Shown piece after piece: positions 17,892 through 25,170 of a DNA stretch of 28,778 bases. The stretch is from Gemmatimonadota bacterium (GTDB lineage Bacteria; Gemmatimonadota; Gemmatimonadetes; Gemmatimonadales; Gemmatimonadaceae). Position 1 is the stretch's first letter; every line of letters starts with the position of its first letter. Both the position numbers and the translations under genes were made by a program. The notes beneath the pieces are model-generated. The model ran no database searches. It was not told the origin of the DNA and saw only the letters and a program-made list of their open reading frames with translations. The stretch is from the NCBI GenBank assembly GCA_028287225.1, contig JAQBPZ010000220.1:1-28778 (forward strand), read 5' to 3'.

Positions 17892-17931
17892 GGTTATGTT
17901 GCTCCTCGACTCGACCTGGAGTAGTATCGGC

Positions 17932-19101
17932 ATGACGCGCGTATTCGATGACGACCTCGACGCGGGCTTCGCGACCCGCGCCATTCACGCCGGGCAGCGA
18001 CCCGAGCCCCTCGCCGGGGCCATCATGACCCCGGTGTACCAGACCTCCACGTACGTCCAGGAGGGGCTGGGGGACAACAAGGGCTACGAGTACGCCCGCG
18101 GCAAGAACCCGACGAGAGAGGCGCTCGAGCGCAACGTCGCGGCGCTCGAGAAGGGGCGGCACGGCTTCGCCTTCAGCTCGGGGATGGGGTGCGTCACCTC
18201 CATCATGATGCTGTTCCGGTCGGGCGACCACATCGTCTGCGGCGAGAACGTCTACGGCGGCACCTTCCGCCTGTTCGACAAGATCCTCCAGGGGCTGGGG
18301 ATGACGTTCACGTACGTGGACACCCGGGACCCGCAGCGCATCGCCGACGCGATGACACCGGCCACCCGGATGGTCCTCGTCGAGACGCCGACGAATCCCC
18401 TCATGCGCATCACCGACCTCCGGGCGGCGGCCGAGATCGCCCACCGGGGGAACGCGCTGCTCGTCGTCGACAACACCTTCGCGTCGCCCTTCTTCCAGCG
18501 CCCCTTCGACTTCGGCGCGGACATCATCTACCACTCCACGACCAAGTACCTCAACGGCCATTCGGACATGATCGGCGGGATCGCGGTCCTGAACGACGAC
18601 GACCTGGCGACCCGCCTCCAGTTCATCCTCAACGCCGCCGGCGCCGTGCCGGGCCCCTTCGACTCGTGGCTCGCGCTGCGCGGCACCAAGACGCTGCACC
18701 TGCGGATGCCTCGCCACGACGAGAACGGCCGCCAGGTCGCGGCCTGGCTCGCCGAGCGCCTCGGTGAGGAGAAGGTGATCTACCCCGGCCTGCCGAGCCA
18801 TCCGCAGCACGCCCTGGCGAAGTCGCAGATGTCGGGGTTCGGCGGCATGATCTCCGTGGAGCTCGGCACGAAGGAGCGGGCGAACGAGGTCCTGAAGCGC
18901 TGCCGCCTCTTCGCCCTGGCCGAGTCCCTCGGCGGCGTCGAGAGCCTCATCAGCCACCCCGCATCCATGACTCACGCGAGCGTGGAGCCGGCCCGCCGCC
19001 AGCACCTCGGCATCACCGAGGGCCTCATCCGCCTGAGCTGCGGCGTGGAAGACGTCGGCGACCTCCTGGCGGACCTCGAGCACGCGTTCCACGTCGTCTA
19101 G
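17932..19101 (+). CDS. Cystathionine gamma-synthase/gamma-lyase family PLP enzyme
   Basis: A 389-residue Cys/Met-metabolism PLP-dependent enzyme, the normal length of the family. The PLP lysine is K205 in HSTTKYLNGHSD, and the ring-stacking and pyridine-binding regions are VYGGT (Y109) and VVDNTFASP (D180). The phosphate-contacting strand YEYARGKNPTR and SSGMG are intact. LVETPTNPLMRITD and ESLISHPASMTHASV are also typical. The sequence alone does not separate cystathionine gamma-synthase (methionine synthesis) from gamma-lyase (cysteine synthesis) or methionine gamma-lyase, so no symbol is given. I chose ATG 17932, which matches family N-termini and has GGAG ten bases upstream. The frame is open to 17884, but that extension includes half of the inverted repeat. 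Divergent from the HD-GYP regulator, with no sulfur-metabolism genes adjacent. Confidence 0.92.
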   Translation: MTRVFDDDLDAGFATRAIHAGQRPEPLAGAIMTPVYQTSTYVQEGLGDNKGYEYARGKNPTREALERNVAALEKGRHGFAFSSGMGCVTSIMMLFRSGDHIVCGENVYGGTFRLFDKILQGLGMTFTYVDTRDPQRIADAMTPATRMVLVETPTNPLMRITDLRAAAEIAHRGNALLVVDNTFASPFFQRPFDFGADIIYHSTTKYLNGHSDMIGGIAVLNDDDLATRLQFILNAAGAVPGPFDSWLALRGTKTLHLRMPRHDENGRQVAAWLAERLGEEKVIYPGLPSHPQHALAKSQMSGFGGMISVELGTKERANEVLKRCRLFALAESLGGVESLISHPASMTHASVEPARRQHLGITEGLIRLSCGVEDVGDLLADLEHAFHVV

Positions 19102-19118
19102 GCGGGACAACGCCGAGA

Positions 19119-19196
19119 GGATCAGGGATTAGGGATTAGGAACTGCCACCGCATGTCGACCGGCGTGTGCTGTTCCTAATCCCTAATCCCTGATCC
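19119..19196. repeat. Perfect 25-bp inverted repeat of seven-base units (GGGATTA)
   Basis: Arms at 19119-19143 and 19172-19196 are exact complements around a 28-base loop. Each arm carries GGGATTA twice plus a partial copy. It follows the PLP-enzyme stop by 17 bases and could act as its terminator, but its composition matches the seven-base-unit structure at 14728-14924 in design rather than a standard terminator. Confidence 0.9.
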
Positions 19197-19263
19197 GGCC
19201 TGACACTTTCCCGCCTCCTCAGTCGTAGGCTCCTCCAGACCACTCTCCAGGAGCCCAGCGTCC

Positions 19264-20262
19264 ATGCCCATCGCCCTCCCCCAGATCTCCTCGCGCGCCT
19301 GGGAGCACCCCGCCGATCGCGCCGCGCTCAACGCGCTCCGCGCGATCCCGGGCTTCGACGAAGTCGTGCGGCGGGTCGCCGGATTCATCACCGAGCGCGG
19401 CGTCCGCCAGCTCTTCCTCGCGAATGCCGTCCAGGTGGGGCCCGCGCAGCGCCCGCGGCTGCATGCGCTGCTGCTCGAGGCCTGCGCCACGATGGACTGG
19501 GCGGAGATCCCCGAGCTCTACGTCACCCAGGACCCGAAGGCCAACGCCTACGCGGTCGGCTTCGAGCACCCGTTCATCGTGGTCACCTCCGGCGCGCTCG
19601 AGCTGCTGGAGAGCGACGACGAGCGCCGGTTTCTCCTGGCGCACGAGCTCGGCCACATCATGAGTGGCCACATGACCTACCGCACCATTGCCCTGATCAT
19701 CCTGGCGGTCGGCTCGATGACCCTCTTCCCGGTGGGCCTGGCGCTGCTTCCCTTCCAGCTCGCCCTCCTGGAATGGCACCGCAAGAGCGAGCTGTCCGCC
19801 GACCGGGCCGGCCTGCTCGCCGTGCAGGACCACCTCGCCGCCCAGCGCACCCTGATGCGCCTCGCCGGCGGGCGCGACTTCGGCGACGCCAGCAGCGTCG
19901 ACGAGTTCATGCGCCAGGCCGTGGCGTACGAGACCCTCGGCGACACCTGGGACCGCATCCTCCGGATGATCAACACCGCCTTCCGCGAGCATCCGTTCCA
20001 CACGGTGCGCGCGGGTGAGCTGGAGCGGTGGCGCTCGAGCGGCGCGTACGACGCGATCCTCGCGGGCGGCTACGCTCGCCGCGGCGACGCCGGCCCCGGG
20101 CTGGGCGCCGACTTCTCCGAAGCGGCCCGGTACTACTCGGGCAAGGCCAGCTCGGCACGCTCGGGGATGTCCGACGCCTGGACCCGCGCGCGCGACGCCT
20201 TCAACGAATCGTTCCGCGACCGCGACGACGTCCCGCCAGCAGACCCGATTCCGCCGGCCTGA
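19264..20262 (+). CDS. M48 family zinc metalloprotease
   Basis: A 332-residue protein with the zinc-binding motif HELGH (127-131) within LLAHELGHIMSGH and the third ligand E176 in KSELSADRAG, as in M48 peptidases (HtpX, Oma1 and related). It has no N-terminal signal peptide. A hydrophobic hairpin after the active site (about 140-170) could be one or two membrane segments, as in HtpX, with the zinc site facing the cytosol. Residues after about 270 form a Gly/Ser- and charge-rich tail. It is longer than HtpX at the C-terminus and lacks the N-terminal transmembrane pair, so I do not call it htpX. An AGGAG 12 bases before the ATG supports the start. Substrates are probably damaged membrane proteins, by family analogy only. 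Confidence 0.9.
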   Translation: MPIALPQISSRAWEHPADRAALNALRAIPGFDEVVRRVAGFITERGVRQLFLANAVQVGPAQRPRLHALLLEACATMDWAEIPELYVTQDPKANAYAVGFEHPFIVVTSGALELLESDDERRFLLAHELGHIMSGHMTYRTIALIILAVGSMTLFPVGLALLPFQLALLEWHRKSELSADRAGLLAVQDHLAAQRTLMRLAGGRDFGDASSVDEFMRQAVAYETLGDTWDRILRMINTAFREHPFHTVRAGELERWRSSGAYDAILAGGYARRGDAGPGLGADFSEAARYYSGKASSARSGMSDAWTRARDAFNESFRDRDDVPPADPIPPA

Positions 20263-20277
20263 TCGTCCCTGCGGCAG

Positions 20278-20518
20278 GAGCCTCAACGCAGAGGGCGCAG
20301 AGGGGAACGGCGAGGACGCAGAGGAGAGCATTCCCTTGAAGCAGTCCTCCGTGCCCTCTGTGTCCTCCGTGGTAAAACGCTCTTGCAACGGCGTTCAACC
20401 AGAGGACACAGAGGACACAGAGGGGAACGCCTGAGCGGCAGTCCTCTGCGTCCTCGCCGTTCCTCGAGTTTACCCCGCACGAAGTGTCGGGGCGCCTCTG
20501 CGTTGCAGCCGTTGCAGT
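20278..20518. repeat. Nested 'CAGAGG' inverted repeat, copy 2, interrupted by a hairpin
   Basis: Same architecture as the copy at 16512: outer arm from GAGCCTCAACGCAGAGGGCG, an inner TCCTCCGTGGTAAAACG, and the complementary ACCAGAGGACACAGAGG. The right outer arm, expected to read straight into CCTCTGCGTTG, is interrupted at 20473 by a short palindrome. It occupies nearly all the 299-bp gap between the M48 gene and purD. Confidence 0.88.
20473..20492. repeat. Short hairpin related to the one at 14771
   Basis: CCCCG and CGGGG arms, inner CAC/GTG pairing, a GAA loop and one unpaired T before CGGGG. The hairpin at 14771-14792 has the same plan with CAGC/GCTG, so pairing is preserved though the bases differ in length. 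It lies within the right arm of the repeat copy at 20278. Confidence 0.75.
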
Positions 20519-20550
20519 TTCCCCCGCCACCGACCCGACCCGCGCGGCGT

Positions 20551-20556
20551 TATCTT
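20551..20556 (+). promoter_or_regulatory. Candidate -10 element of purD, five bases before the start codon
   Basis: TATCTT followed by CGG ends five bases before the purD ATG. With normal -10 spacing the transcript would begin at or next to the A of ATG, giving a leaderless mRNA. No ribosome-binding site is present, which fits. No convincing -35 is seen. Confidence 0.5.
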
Positions 20557-20561
20557 CGGCC

Positions 20562-21926
20562 ATGCGCGTTCTCATCATCGGTTCCGGCGGCCGCGAGCAT
20601 GCCCTCGCGTGGCGGTTCAAGCGGGACGACCCCACGGTCGACCTGATCGCGGCCCCCGGAAATCCTGGCATCGCCGAGCTGGCGGAATGCGTCTCCATCG
20701 CCGCAACGGATCTCGTGGCCCTCGAGCGCCTCGCCCTCGAGCTCGACGTCGACCTCACCGTGGTCGGGCCCGAGGCGCCGCTCGCCCTCGGCATCGTCGA
20801 CCGGTTCCGCGCCGCCGGGCTCGCGATCTTCGGCCCCACGCAGGCCGCCGCCGAGATCGAGACGTCCAAGGCGTTCGCGAAGCAGCTCATGCTCGACGAA
20901 GGCATCCCCACCGCTCGCGCGCAGATGCACACCTCGGCCGCCTCCGCGCGCGCCGCGGCGCGCGCCTTCGGAGCGCCCGTGGTCGTGAAGGCATCGGGGC
21001 TCGCCGCCGGCAAGGGCGTCGTCGTCTGCGACACGATCGAGGAGGCCGACCGCGCGATCGACGACATGCTGGAGGGAAACCGCTTCGGCGACGCGGGCCA
21101 CGAGGTGCTCGTGGAGGAGTTCATGACGGGCGAGGAGGTGTCGGTCTTCGCCATCACCGACGGCCGGTCCTTCGTGGTGCTGCCCGGACTCCAGGACCAC
21201 AAGCGCCTGCTCGACGGCGACCTGGGACCCAACACCGGCGGCATGGGGGCGTACTTCCCCGTGTCGCTCCACGATCCCGCGGAGCCGGACACCCAGCTGA
21301 GCGTGACCGCCGAGGCCAGCCTGTCGGTCTTCATCCCGACGCTGCGCGCGATGGCCGAGCGGGGACGGCCCTTCACCGGCCTCCTGTACGCCGGCCTCAT
21401 GATCACGCCCCAGGGCGCGAAGGTCGTCGAGTTCAACTGCCGCTTCGGCGATCCGGAGACGCAGGCCCTGCTGCCGGCGCTGGCGCTGTCGCCCTCGCTC
21501 CTCTCGCTCATGCACGCCGCCGCCACCGGCGCGCCCTTCGGGGGCATGCCGGTGATGATGGAGGCGGCCGGCGCGTCGCCCGTCGGGTCGCCGATGATCT
21601 CGATGGGCGCGGAGGGGGCCTGCGTGACCACGGTGCTGGCGGCCGCCGGCTATCCCGGGACGCCGCGCACCGGCGACGTCATCACCCTCCCCCCGGCCGA
21701 GGACGGCGTCGTCGTGTTCCATGCGGGCACCGCGCGCGACGCCGAGGGACGGCTCGTCACGGCGGGCGGCCGCGTGCTCGCGGTGAGCGCGCTCGGCAGT
21801 GACGTCGCCGAGGCGCAGGCCCGAAGCCTCGCGCATGCAGAGCGCATCGACTTCGCCGGCAAGCAGCTGCGCCGCGACATCGGCTGGCGCGAGATCGCGC
21901 GCACTTCGCGCAGTTCCGACGTCTAG
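20562..21926 (+). CDS. purD: Phosphoribosylamine--glycine ligase (GAR synthetase)
   Basis: This 454-residue ATP-grasp enzyme joins glycine to phosphoribosylamine, the second step of de novo purine synthesis. The N-terminal domain begins MRVLIIGSGGREHALAW, with PGNPGI and VVGPEAPLALGIVD. The ATP-grasp region has VVVKASGLAAGKGVVV, EVLVEEFMTGEEVSVFAI, and LPGLQDHKRLLDGDLGPNTGG. The metal-binding segment is VVEFNCRFGDPETQ. Length is typical or slightly long. I chose ATG 20562 because family members begin directly with MRVLIIGSGGREHA. The frame is open to 20484, but that extension is repeat sequence. It stands alone, not in a pur operon, and appears to use a leaderless promoter. Transcription would continue toward mutM with 188 bp between, mostly a palindromic element. 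Confidence 0.97.
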   Translation: MRVLIIGSGGREHALAWRFKRDDPTVDLIAAPGNPGIAELAECVSIAATDLVALERLALELDVDLTVVGPEAPLALGIVDRFRAAGLAIFGPTQAAAEIETSKAFAKQLMLDEGIPTARAQMHTSAASARAAARAFGAPVVVKASGLAAGKGVVVCDTIEEADRAIDDMLEGNRFGDAGHEVLVEEFMTGEEVSVFAITDGRSFVVLPGLQDHKRLLDGDLGPNTGGMGAYFPVSLHDPAEPDTQLSVTAEASLSVFIPTLRAMAERGRPFTGLLYAGLMITPQGAKVVEFNCRFGDPETQALLPALALSPSLLSLMHAAATGAPFGGMPVMMEAAGASPVGSPMISMGAEGACVTTVLAAAGYPGTPRTGDVITLPPAEDGVVVFHAGTARDAEGRLVTAGGRVLAVSALGSDVAEAQARSLAHAERIDFAGKQLRRDIGWREIARTSRSSDV

Positions 21927-21944
21927 AGGCGACCTAGCCGCCGC

Positions 21945-22087
21945 CTGGTGCTGTGAGCGTACGCGAATCTTCACGAATGTGTAGCGAAGCTCCACGAATA
22001 CCTCAGGAAGAGAGTGTTGGAGTTGCGCCAGGCATTCGCAGTAGTTCGCTACACATTCGCGGAATTCGCGTACGCTGAAGGCACCAG
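21945..22087. repeat. MITE-like 143-bp inverted repeat
   Basis: Imperfect arms of about 43 bases (21945-21988 and 22045-22087) share GGTGC, AGCGTACGCGAAT and CGAATGTGTAGCGAA when one is inverted. Within each arm, CGAAT recurs every ten or so bases. A 56-base centre is unrelated. There is no coding capacity or visible target duplication. It lies between purD and mutM and ends 15 bases before the mutM -10 element. Confidence 0.8.
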
Positions 22088-22102
22088 CCCGCCGGACGCT
22101 GC

Positions 22103-22108
22103 TATCTT
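22103..22108 (+). promoter_or_regulatory. Candidate -10 element of mutM, six bases before the start codon
   Basis: TATCTT followed by TCG ends six bases before the GTG of mutM. As at purD, the spacing predicts a leaderless transcript, and there is no ribosome-binding site between. The nearness of the palindromic element's end is notable. Confidence 0.5.
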
Positions 22109-22114
22109 TCGAGC

Positions 22115-22942
22115 GTGCCCGAGCTTCCCGAGACCGAGACGATCGCGCGTGACCTGAATGCCGGGATCGCCGGGCGCACGATACTCGGCGTGATCGTCAC
22201 GAAGGGGGACGTGCTCCGGGAAGTCGACGCCGCGGAGCTGGCCCGGCGCACCACGGGGGCGACGATCGAGCGGTGCTGGCGCCGCGCCAAGCTCGTGGTG
22301 CTCGACCTCTCCACCGGCGACCGGATCGTGGTGCAGCCGCGATTCACCGGCGCGCTGCTGCTGGCGCGCGGACCGCTCCCGCCCGCCGAAGCGCCGTACT
22401 CCACGCTCTCGTTCCGGCTCGACGACGGGCGCGACCTGCATTACCGGGACATCCGCCGGCTCGGCACCCTCGCGCTCATGCCGCCCGCGCGCTTCGAGGG
22501 CTACACCGGCGGGCTCGGCATCGAGCCCCTTGACCCGGCGTTCACCAGCGCGCATCTATCGGGACTTCTTCGGGTGTCGAGACAGGCGTTGAAGAAGGTC
22601 CTGATGGACCAGCGGGTCGTCGTGGGCATCGGCAACATCTACGCGAACGAGGCGTGCTGGCGGGCGGGCATCGATCCCTCGCGTGCGGCGCGCGACGTGG
22701 ATCCGGAGGAGATCGTCGCGCTGCATTCGGCCATCACGAGCGTGCTGGCCGAGTCGATCCTCGCGCGCGGAACCTCCTTCCGCGACTACGTCGACGCGCA
22801 CGGCGGCAAGGGGAGCTTCGAGCAGTCCCTGGCAGTGTACGGCCGCGGCGGCGCACCCTGCCTGCGCTGCGGAGCACGACTCATCGAGACTCACGCGATC
22901 GACGGACGCTCCACCGTGCTATGCGCCGGCTGTCAAAGATAA
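22115..22942 (+). CDS. mutM: Formamidopyrimidine-DNA glycosylase
   Basis: A 275-residue base-excision enzyme that removes 8-oxoguanine and formamidopyrimidines and nicks the DNA. The catalytic N-terminus Pro2-Glu3 is present in MPELPETET after a GTG start, which fixes the start. It has K in CWRRAKLVVLDL, VQPRFTG, YRDIRRLGTLALM, the helix-two-turn-helix segment VVVGIGNIYANEACWRAG and a C-terminal zinc finger CLRCGARLIETHAIDG ending CAGC. The zinc-finger spacing C-x2-C ... C-x2-C is complete. FpgNei specificity is inferred as Fpg rather than Nei because PELPETET and GIGNIYANE are Fpg-type. The last 22 bases overlap the ATG of the UvrC-like gene, suggesting one repair transcript. Expression probably starts at the TATCTT element, six bases before GTG. 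Confidence 0.96.
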   Translation: MPELPETETIARDLNAGIAGRTILGVIVTKGDVLREVDAAELARRTTGATIERCWRRAKLVVLDLSTGDRIVVQPRFTGALLLARGPLPPAEAPYSTLSFRLDDGRDLHYRDIRRLGTLALMPPARFEGYTGGLGIEPLDPAFTSAHLSGLLRVSRQALKKVLMDQRVVVGIGNIYANEACWRAGIDPSRAARDVDPEEIVALHSAITSVLAESILARGTSFRDYVDAHGGKGSFEQSLAVYGRGGAPCLRCGARLIETHAIDGRSTVLCAGCQR

Positions 22943-24099
22943 GGAAGGCCCTCTCCACCCCGAAGACCTCCGACGAGCACATCGCGGAGATGCGCGCGCA
23001 CGTCCGCGCCTCGGCCGCGGACCGCCCCGGCGTCTACCGCTGGCTCTCCCCCGAGGGCGAGGTGGTGTACGTGGGCAAGTCGAAGAAGCTGCGCACCCGC
23101 CTGCTCTCGTACTTCCGCTGCGCACCCGACGAGAAGGGCGCGCGCATCTGCCGCGAGGCCACGCGCATCGAGTGGGAGTACACCCCCAGCGAGTTCGCGG
23201 CGCTGCTCGAGGAGCTGCGGCTGATCAAGCGGTATCGCCCGCGCCTGAACGTCGCGATGAAGCGCGACGCGCGGCACTTCGCGTTCATCAAGCTCACCCG
23301 CGGCGCCGCCCCCAAGCTGGCGGTGGTGCGCGGCGCCGGTGCCGACGATGCCCAGATCTACTACGGGCCCTTCCATGGCGCGCAGCGCGTGACCGAGGCG
23401 GTGCGCGAGCTCAACGATGCGCTGGGGCTCCGCGACTGTCGCATCGACCAGCCGATGCACTTCGCCGACCAGCCCGAGCTCTTCCAGCTCATGCCTCGCA
23501 CGCCGGGCTGCATCCGGCACGAGATCCGGAAGTGCCTCGGTCCCTGCGTGGGCGGATGCACGGCGGGTGAGTACGACGAGCGCGTTCGCATGGTGCGCGG
23601 CTTCCTGGACGGCGCCGACGACGCGCCGATGGACGCCCTGCGCGCGGAGATGGTGGCAGCGAGTGAGCTCATGGACTTCGAGCGCGCCGCCGTGCTGCGC
23701 GACAAGCTCCAGCGGCTGGAGGGGCTGCGCGAGCAGTTCATCCGCTTTCGCTTCGCCATCGAGACGCTGTCCTTCGTCTACACGGTGCCCGGGCACGACG
23801 GGGACGACCGCGTCTACCTGATCCGCCGCGGCCGGGTTCGCGCCGAGTTCGGAATGCCGCGCAGCGAGCAGGATCGCATCCGCATCCTCGAGATGGTGGA
23901 GAGCGTGTTCAATCCCTCCGATCGGGACACGGCGCAGGTGCCGTCGCACGAGGTGGACGAGCTGCTGCTGCTGTCGTCGTGGTTCCGCCGCTTTCCGGCC
24001 GAGCTCACGCGCTCGCGCGACGCACGCGCCTTCGTGGCCGCCCCGCCCGTCCTCGCGTACGACGCGGCCCGCGACCCCCTGTTCGGCGACGCGGCCTGA
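22921..24099 (+). CDS. UvrC-like GIY-YIG protein lacking the C-terminal nuclease half
   Basis: A 392-residue protein related to the N-terminal half of UvrC. The GIY-YIG nuclease domain has PGVYRW (36-41), VVYVGKSKKLRTRLLSYF (49-66) and the metal-binding glutamate region EFAALLEELRLIKRYRPRLN. A cysteine cluster CIRHEIRKCLGPC (C197, C205, C209, plus C213) matches the UvrC iron-sulfur region. A UVR motif follows (about 236-270, MDFERAAVLRDKLQRLEGL). It ends near 392 without the RNase H-like nuclease and HhH domains of the ~600-residue UvrC, and is longer than Cho (~295). It may incise on one side only, or have another partner. The ATG at 22921 overlaps mutM by 22 bases. M24 (22990) is a non-overlapping alternative. 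The overlap suggests translational coupling with mutM. Confidence 0.85.
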   Translation: MRRLSKIRKALSTPKTSDEHIAEMRAHVRASAADRPGVYRWLSPEGEVVYVGKSKKLRTRLLSYFRCAPDEKGARICREATRIEWEYTPSEFAALLEELRLIKRYRPRLNVAMKRDARHFAFIKLTRGAAPKLAVVRGAGADDAQIYYGPFHGAQRVTEAVRELNDALGLRDCRIDQPMHFADQPELFQLMPRTPGCIRHEIRKCLGPCVGGCTAGEYDERVRMVRGFLDGADDAPMDALRAEMVAASELMDFERAAVLRDKLQRLEGLREQFIRFRFAIETLSFVYTVPGHDGDDRVYLIRRGRVRAEFGMPRSEQDRIRILEMVESVFNPSDRDTAQVPSHEVDELLLLSSWFRRFPAELTRSRDARAFVAAPPVLAYDAARDPLFGDAA

Positions 24100-24120
24100 T
24101 CGCTCGCCACTGCCTTCAAG

Positions 24121-24360
24121 AGCTTCAACGCGGAGGGCGCGGAGGGGAACTGCGAGGACGCAGAGGAACTGCCGCTCGGGCGTTTCCCTCTGTGCCCTCT
24201 GTGTCCTCTGTGTCCTCTGTGTCCTCTGTGGTCGAACGCCTTTGCAAGAGCGTTTTACCACAGAGGGCACAGAGGGCACAGAAGGGAGGTTGGAGGTGCG
24301 CCGGAGTAGACTTCCTCTGCGCCCTCGCCGTTCCCCTCAGCGGCCTCTGCCTTGAAGGCG
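24121..24360. repeat. Nested 'CAGAGG' repeat, copy 3, with nine-base expansion
   Basis: Outer arm AGCTTCAACGCGGAGGGCGC at left and a partial complement CCTCTGCCTTGAAGGCG at right. The inner left arm (24186-24231) contains repeated nine-base TGTCCTCTG units, three in a row, not seen in the copies at 16512 and 20278. The inner right arm begins TTACCACAGAGGGCACAGAG. This fills most of the 347-bp gap between the UvrC-like gene and the 72-residue gene. The remaining 24361-24446 shows nothing I can name. Confidence 0.88.
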
Positions 24361-24446
24361 TTCGCAGTCGAGAAGAGTGCGTGGCGTCCCTCTTGCTCAA
24401 CTACACGTCGCGATCCGAATCTCCGGATGGCCGTGGCGAGAGTCCG

Positions 24447-24665
24447 ATGACGACCTCATGGCAAGCGACGACGCTCGTGCAATGCGTGAGCGTGAAGCCC
24501 TGGCTCACCTACCCCGGATGCGAGGAGCCCGGCGGGTGCCACGACCTCACCCTGGGCCGGATCTACGAGATGCAGGGCATCGAGGCCAACGGAGCGTTCT
24601 ATCGGATCCGCGATGACTCGGGCGACGACTACCTGTATCCGGTCTCGCACTTCAGGCCGGTCTGA
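24447..24665 (+). CDS. Small conserved hypothetical protein (72 residues)
   Basis: A 72-residue protein, ATG at 24447, no signal peptide or membrane segment. The C-terminal half reads LTLGRIYEMQGIEANGAFYRI then DDSGDDYLYPVSHFRPV, alternating strands like a small SH3-type barrel. Similar short beta-barrel proteins with a DDxGEDYLYP ending are familiar to me from several bacteria and phages, but I cannot name the function. Three cysteines (C13, C25, C31) are present; with only C25 and C31 close together, a metal site is not obvious. It is convergent with the phosphoesterase gene and overlaps its 3' end by 14 bases. Confidence 0.65.
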   Translation: MTTSWQATTLVQCVSVKPWLTYPGCEEPGGCHDLTLGRIYEMQGIEANGAFYRIRDDSGDDYLYPVSHFRPV

Positions 24666-25170
24666 CGACGGGCCGGACTAAAACAGCGAGAGGCACGAGC
24701 TCCACGTCCGCCCGTCCATCCTCGATGCGGAGCAGCGCCACGGACGACTCCAGCTTGAAGCGCCGCGCCCCGGCCGCCCCGGGGTTCACCACGAGCTGCG
24801 CGCCGACGCGCTCGACGAGCTGGCGGTGGGTATGCCCGTACACGATGACGTCCGCCGGATAGCGCTCGACGAGCCGAGCCGGCGTCGGGCTCCCCACCTC
24901 GTGGCCGTGCGAGACGTGAATGCTGACGCCACCGTACACCAGATCGAGCGACTCCTTGAGCCGCGGCCGGCCCGGCGCGTCGGTGTTGCCGTAGACGGCG
25001 AGCACCGCCGCGATCGTCTCCAGCTCGTCCAGGATCGCGTCGTCGCCCACGTCGCCCGCGTGCAGGATGAGCTCCACCCCGGCGAGCGCCTCGTGCACCT
25101 GCGGCCGGACCATGCCGTGCGTGTCCGAGATCAGGCCGATGAGCACGCGCGCTCCATCATCATCCGGCAC
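24652..25170 (-). CDS. YfcE/MJ0936-type metallophosphoesterase
   Basis: A 172-residue calcineurin-like phosphoesterase. The metal motifs are all present: LISDTHG, LILHAGDVGDD, LAVYGNTD, HVSHGHEVG, VIVYGHTHRQ and VVNPGAAGARR. Family members hydrolyse model phosphodiesters with divalent metals. The natural substrate is unknown, so no symbol is given. Length is standard. The GTG at 25170 overlaps the stop of the methyltransferase gene by 11 bases. A second GTG at 25146 (giving MLIGLISDTHG) fits family N-termini better and is a good alternative start. It is probably co-transcribed with the methyltransferase. A functional link between the two is not evident. Confidence 0.88.
   Translation of the reverse strand: MPDDDGARVLIGLISDTHGMVRPQVHEALAGVELILHAGDVGDDAILDELETIAAVLAVYGNTDAPGRPRLKESLDLVYGGVSIHVSHGHEVGSPTPARLVERYPADVIVYGHTHRQLVERVGAQLVVNPGAAGARRFKLESSVALLRIEDGRADVELVPLAVLVRPVVRPA

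Noticed and set aside
17884..17931. An earlier start of the PLP-enzyme gene
   Set aside because: The extension lies over the inverted repeat and lacks family similarity. The ATG at 17932 matches the usual N-terminus.
19119..19196. Telomere-like repeat (GGATTAGGGATTAG)
   Set aside because: Resemblance to TTAGGG arrays is coincidental. The unit is seven bases, arranged as an inverted pair within a chromosomal gap.
20201..21631. A long minus-strand open frame through the repeat copy 2 and purD
   Set aside because: It reads antisense through purD and the repeat. The latter part is the low-complexity type produced by every copy of the repeat.
24125..24400. Small open frames in the repeat copy 3 (and equivalents in the other copies)
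   Set aside because: The peptides (EDTEDTEG, SVSSVSSVV types) are direct translations of the repeat in different phases, without start signals.
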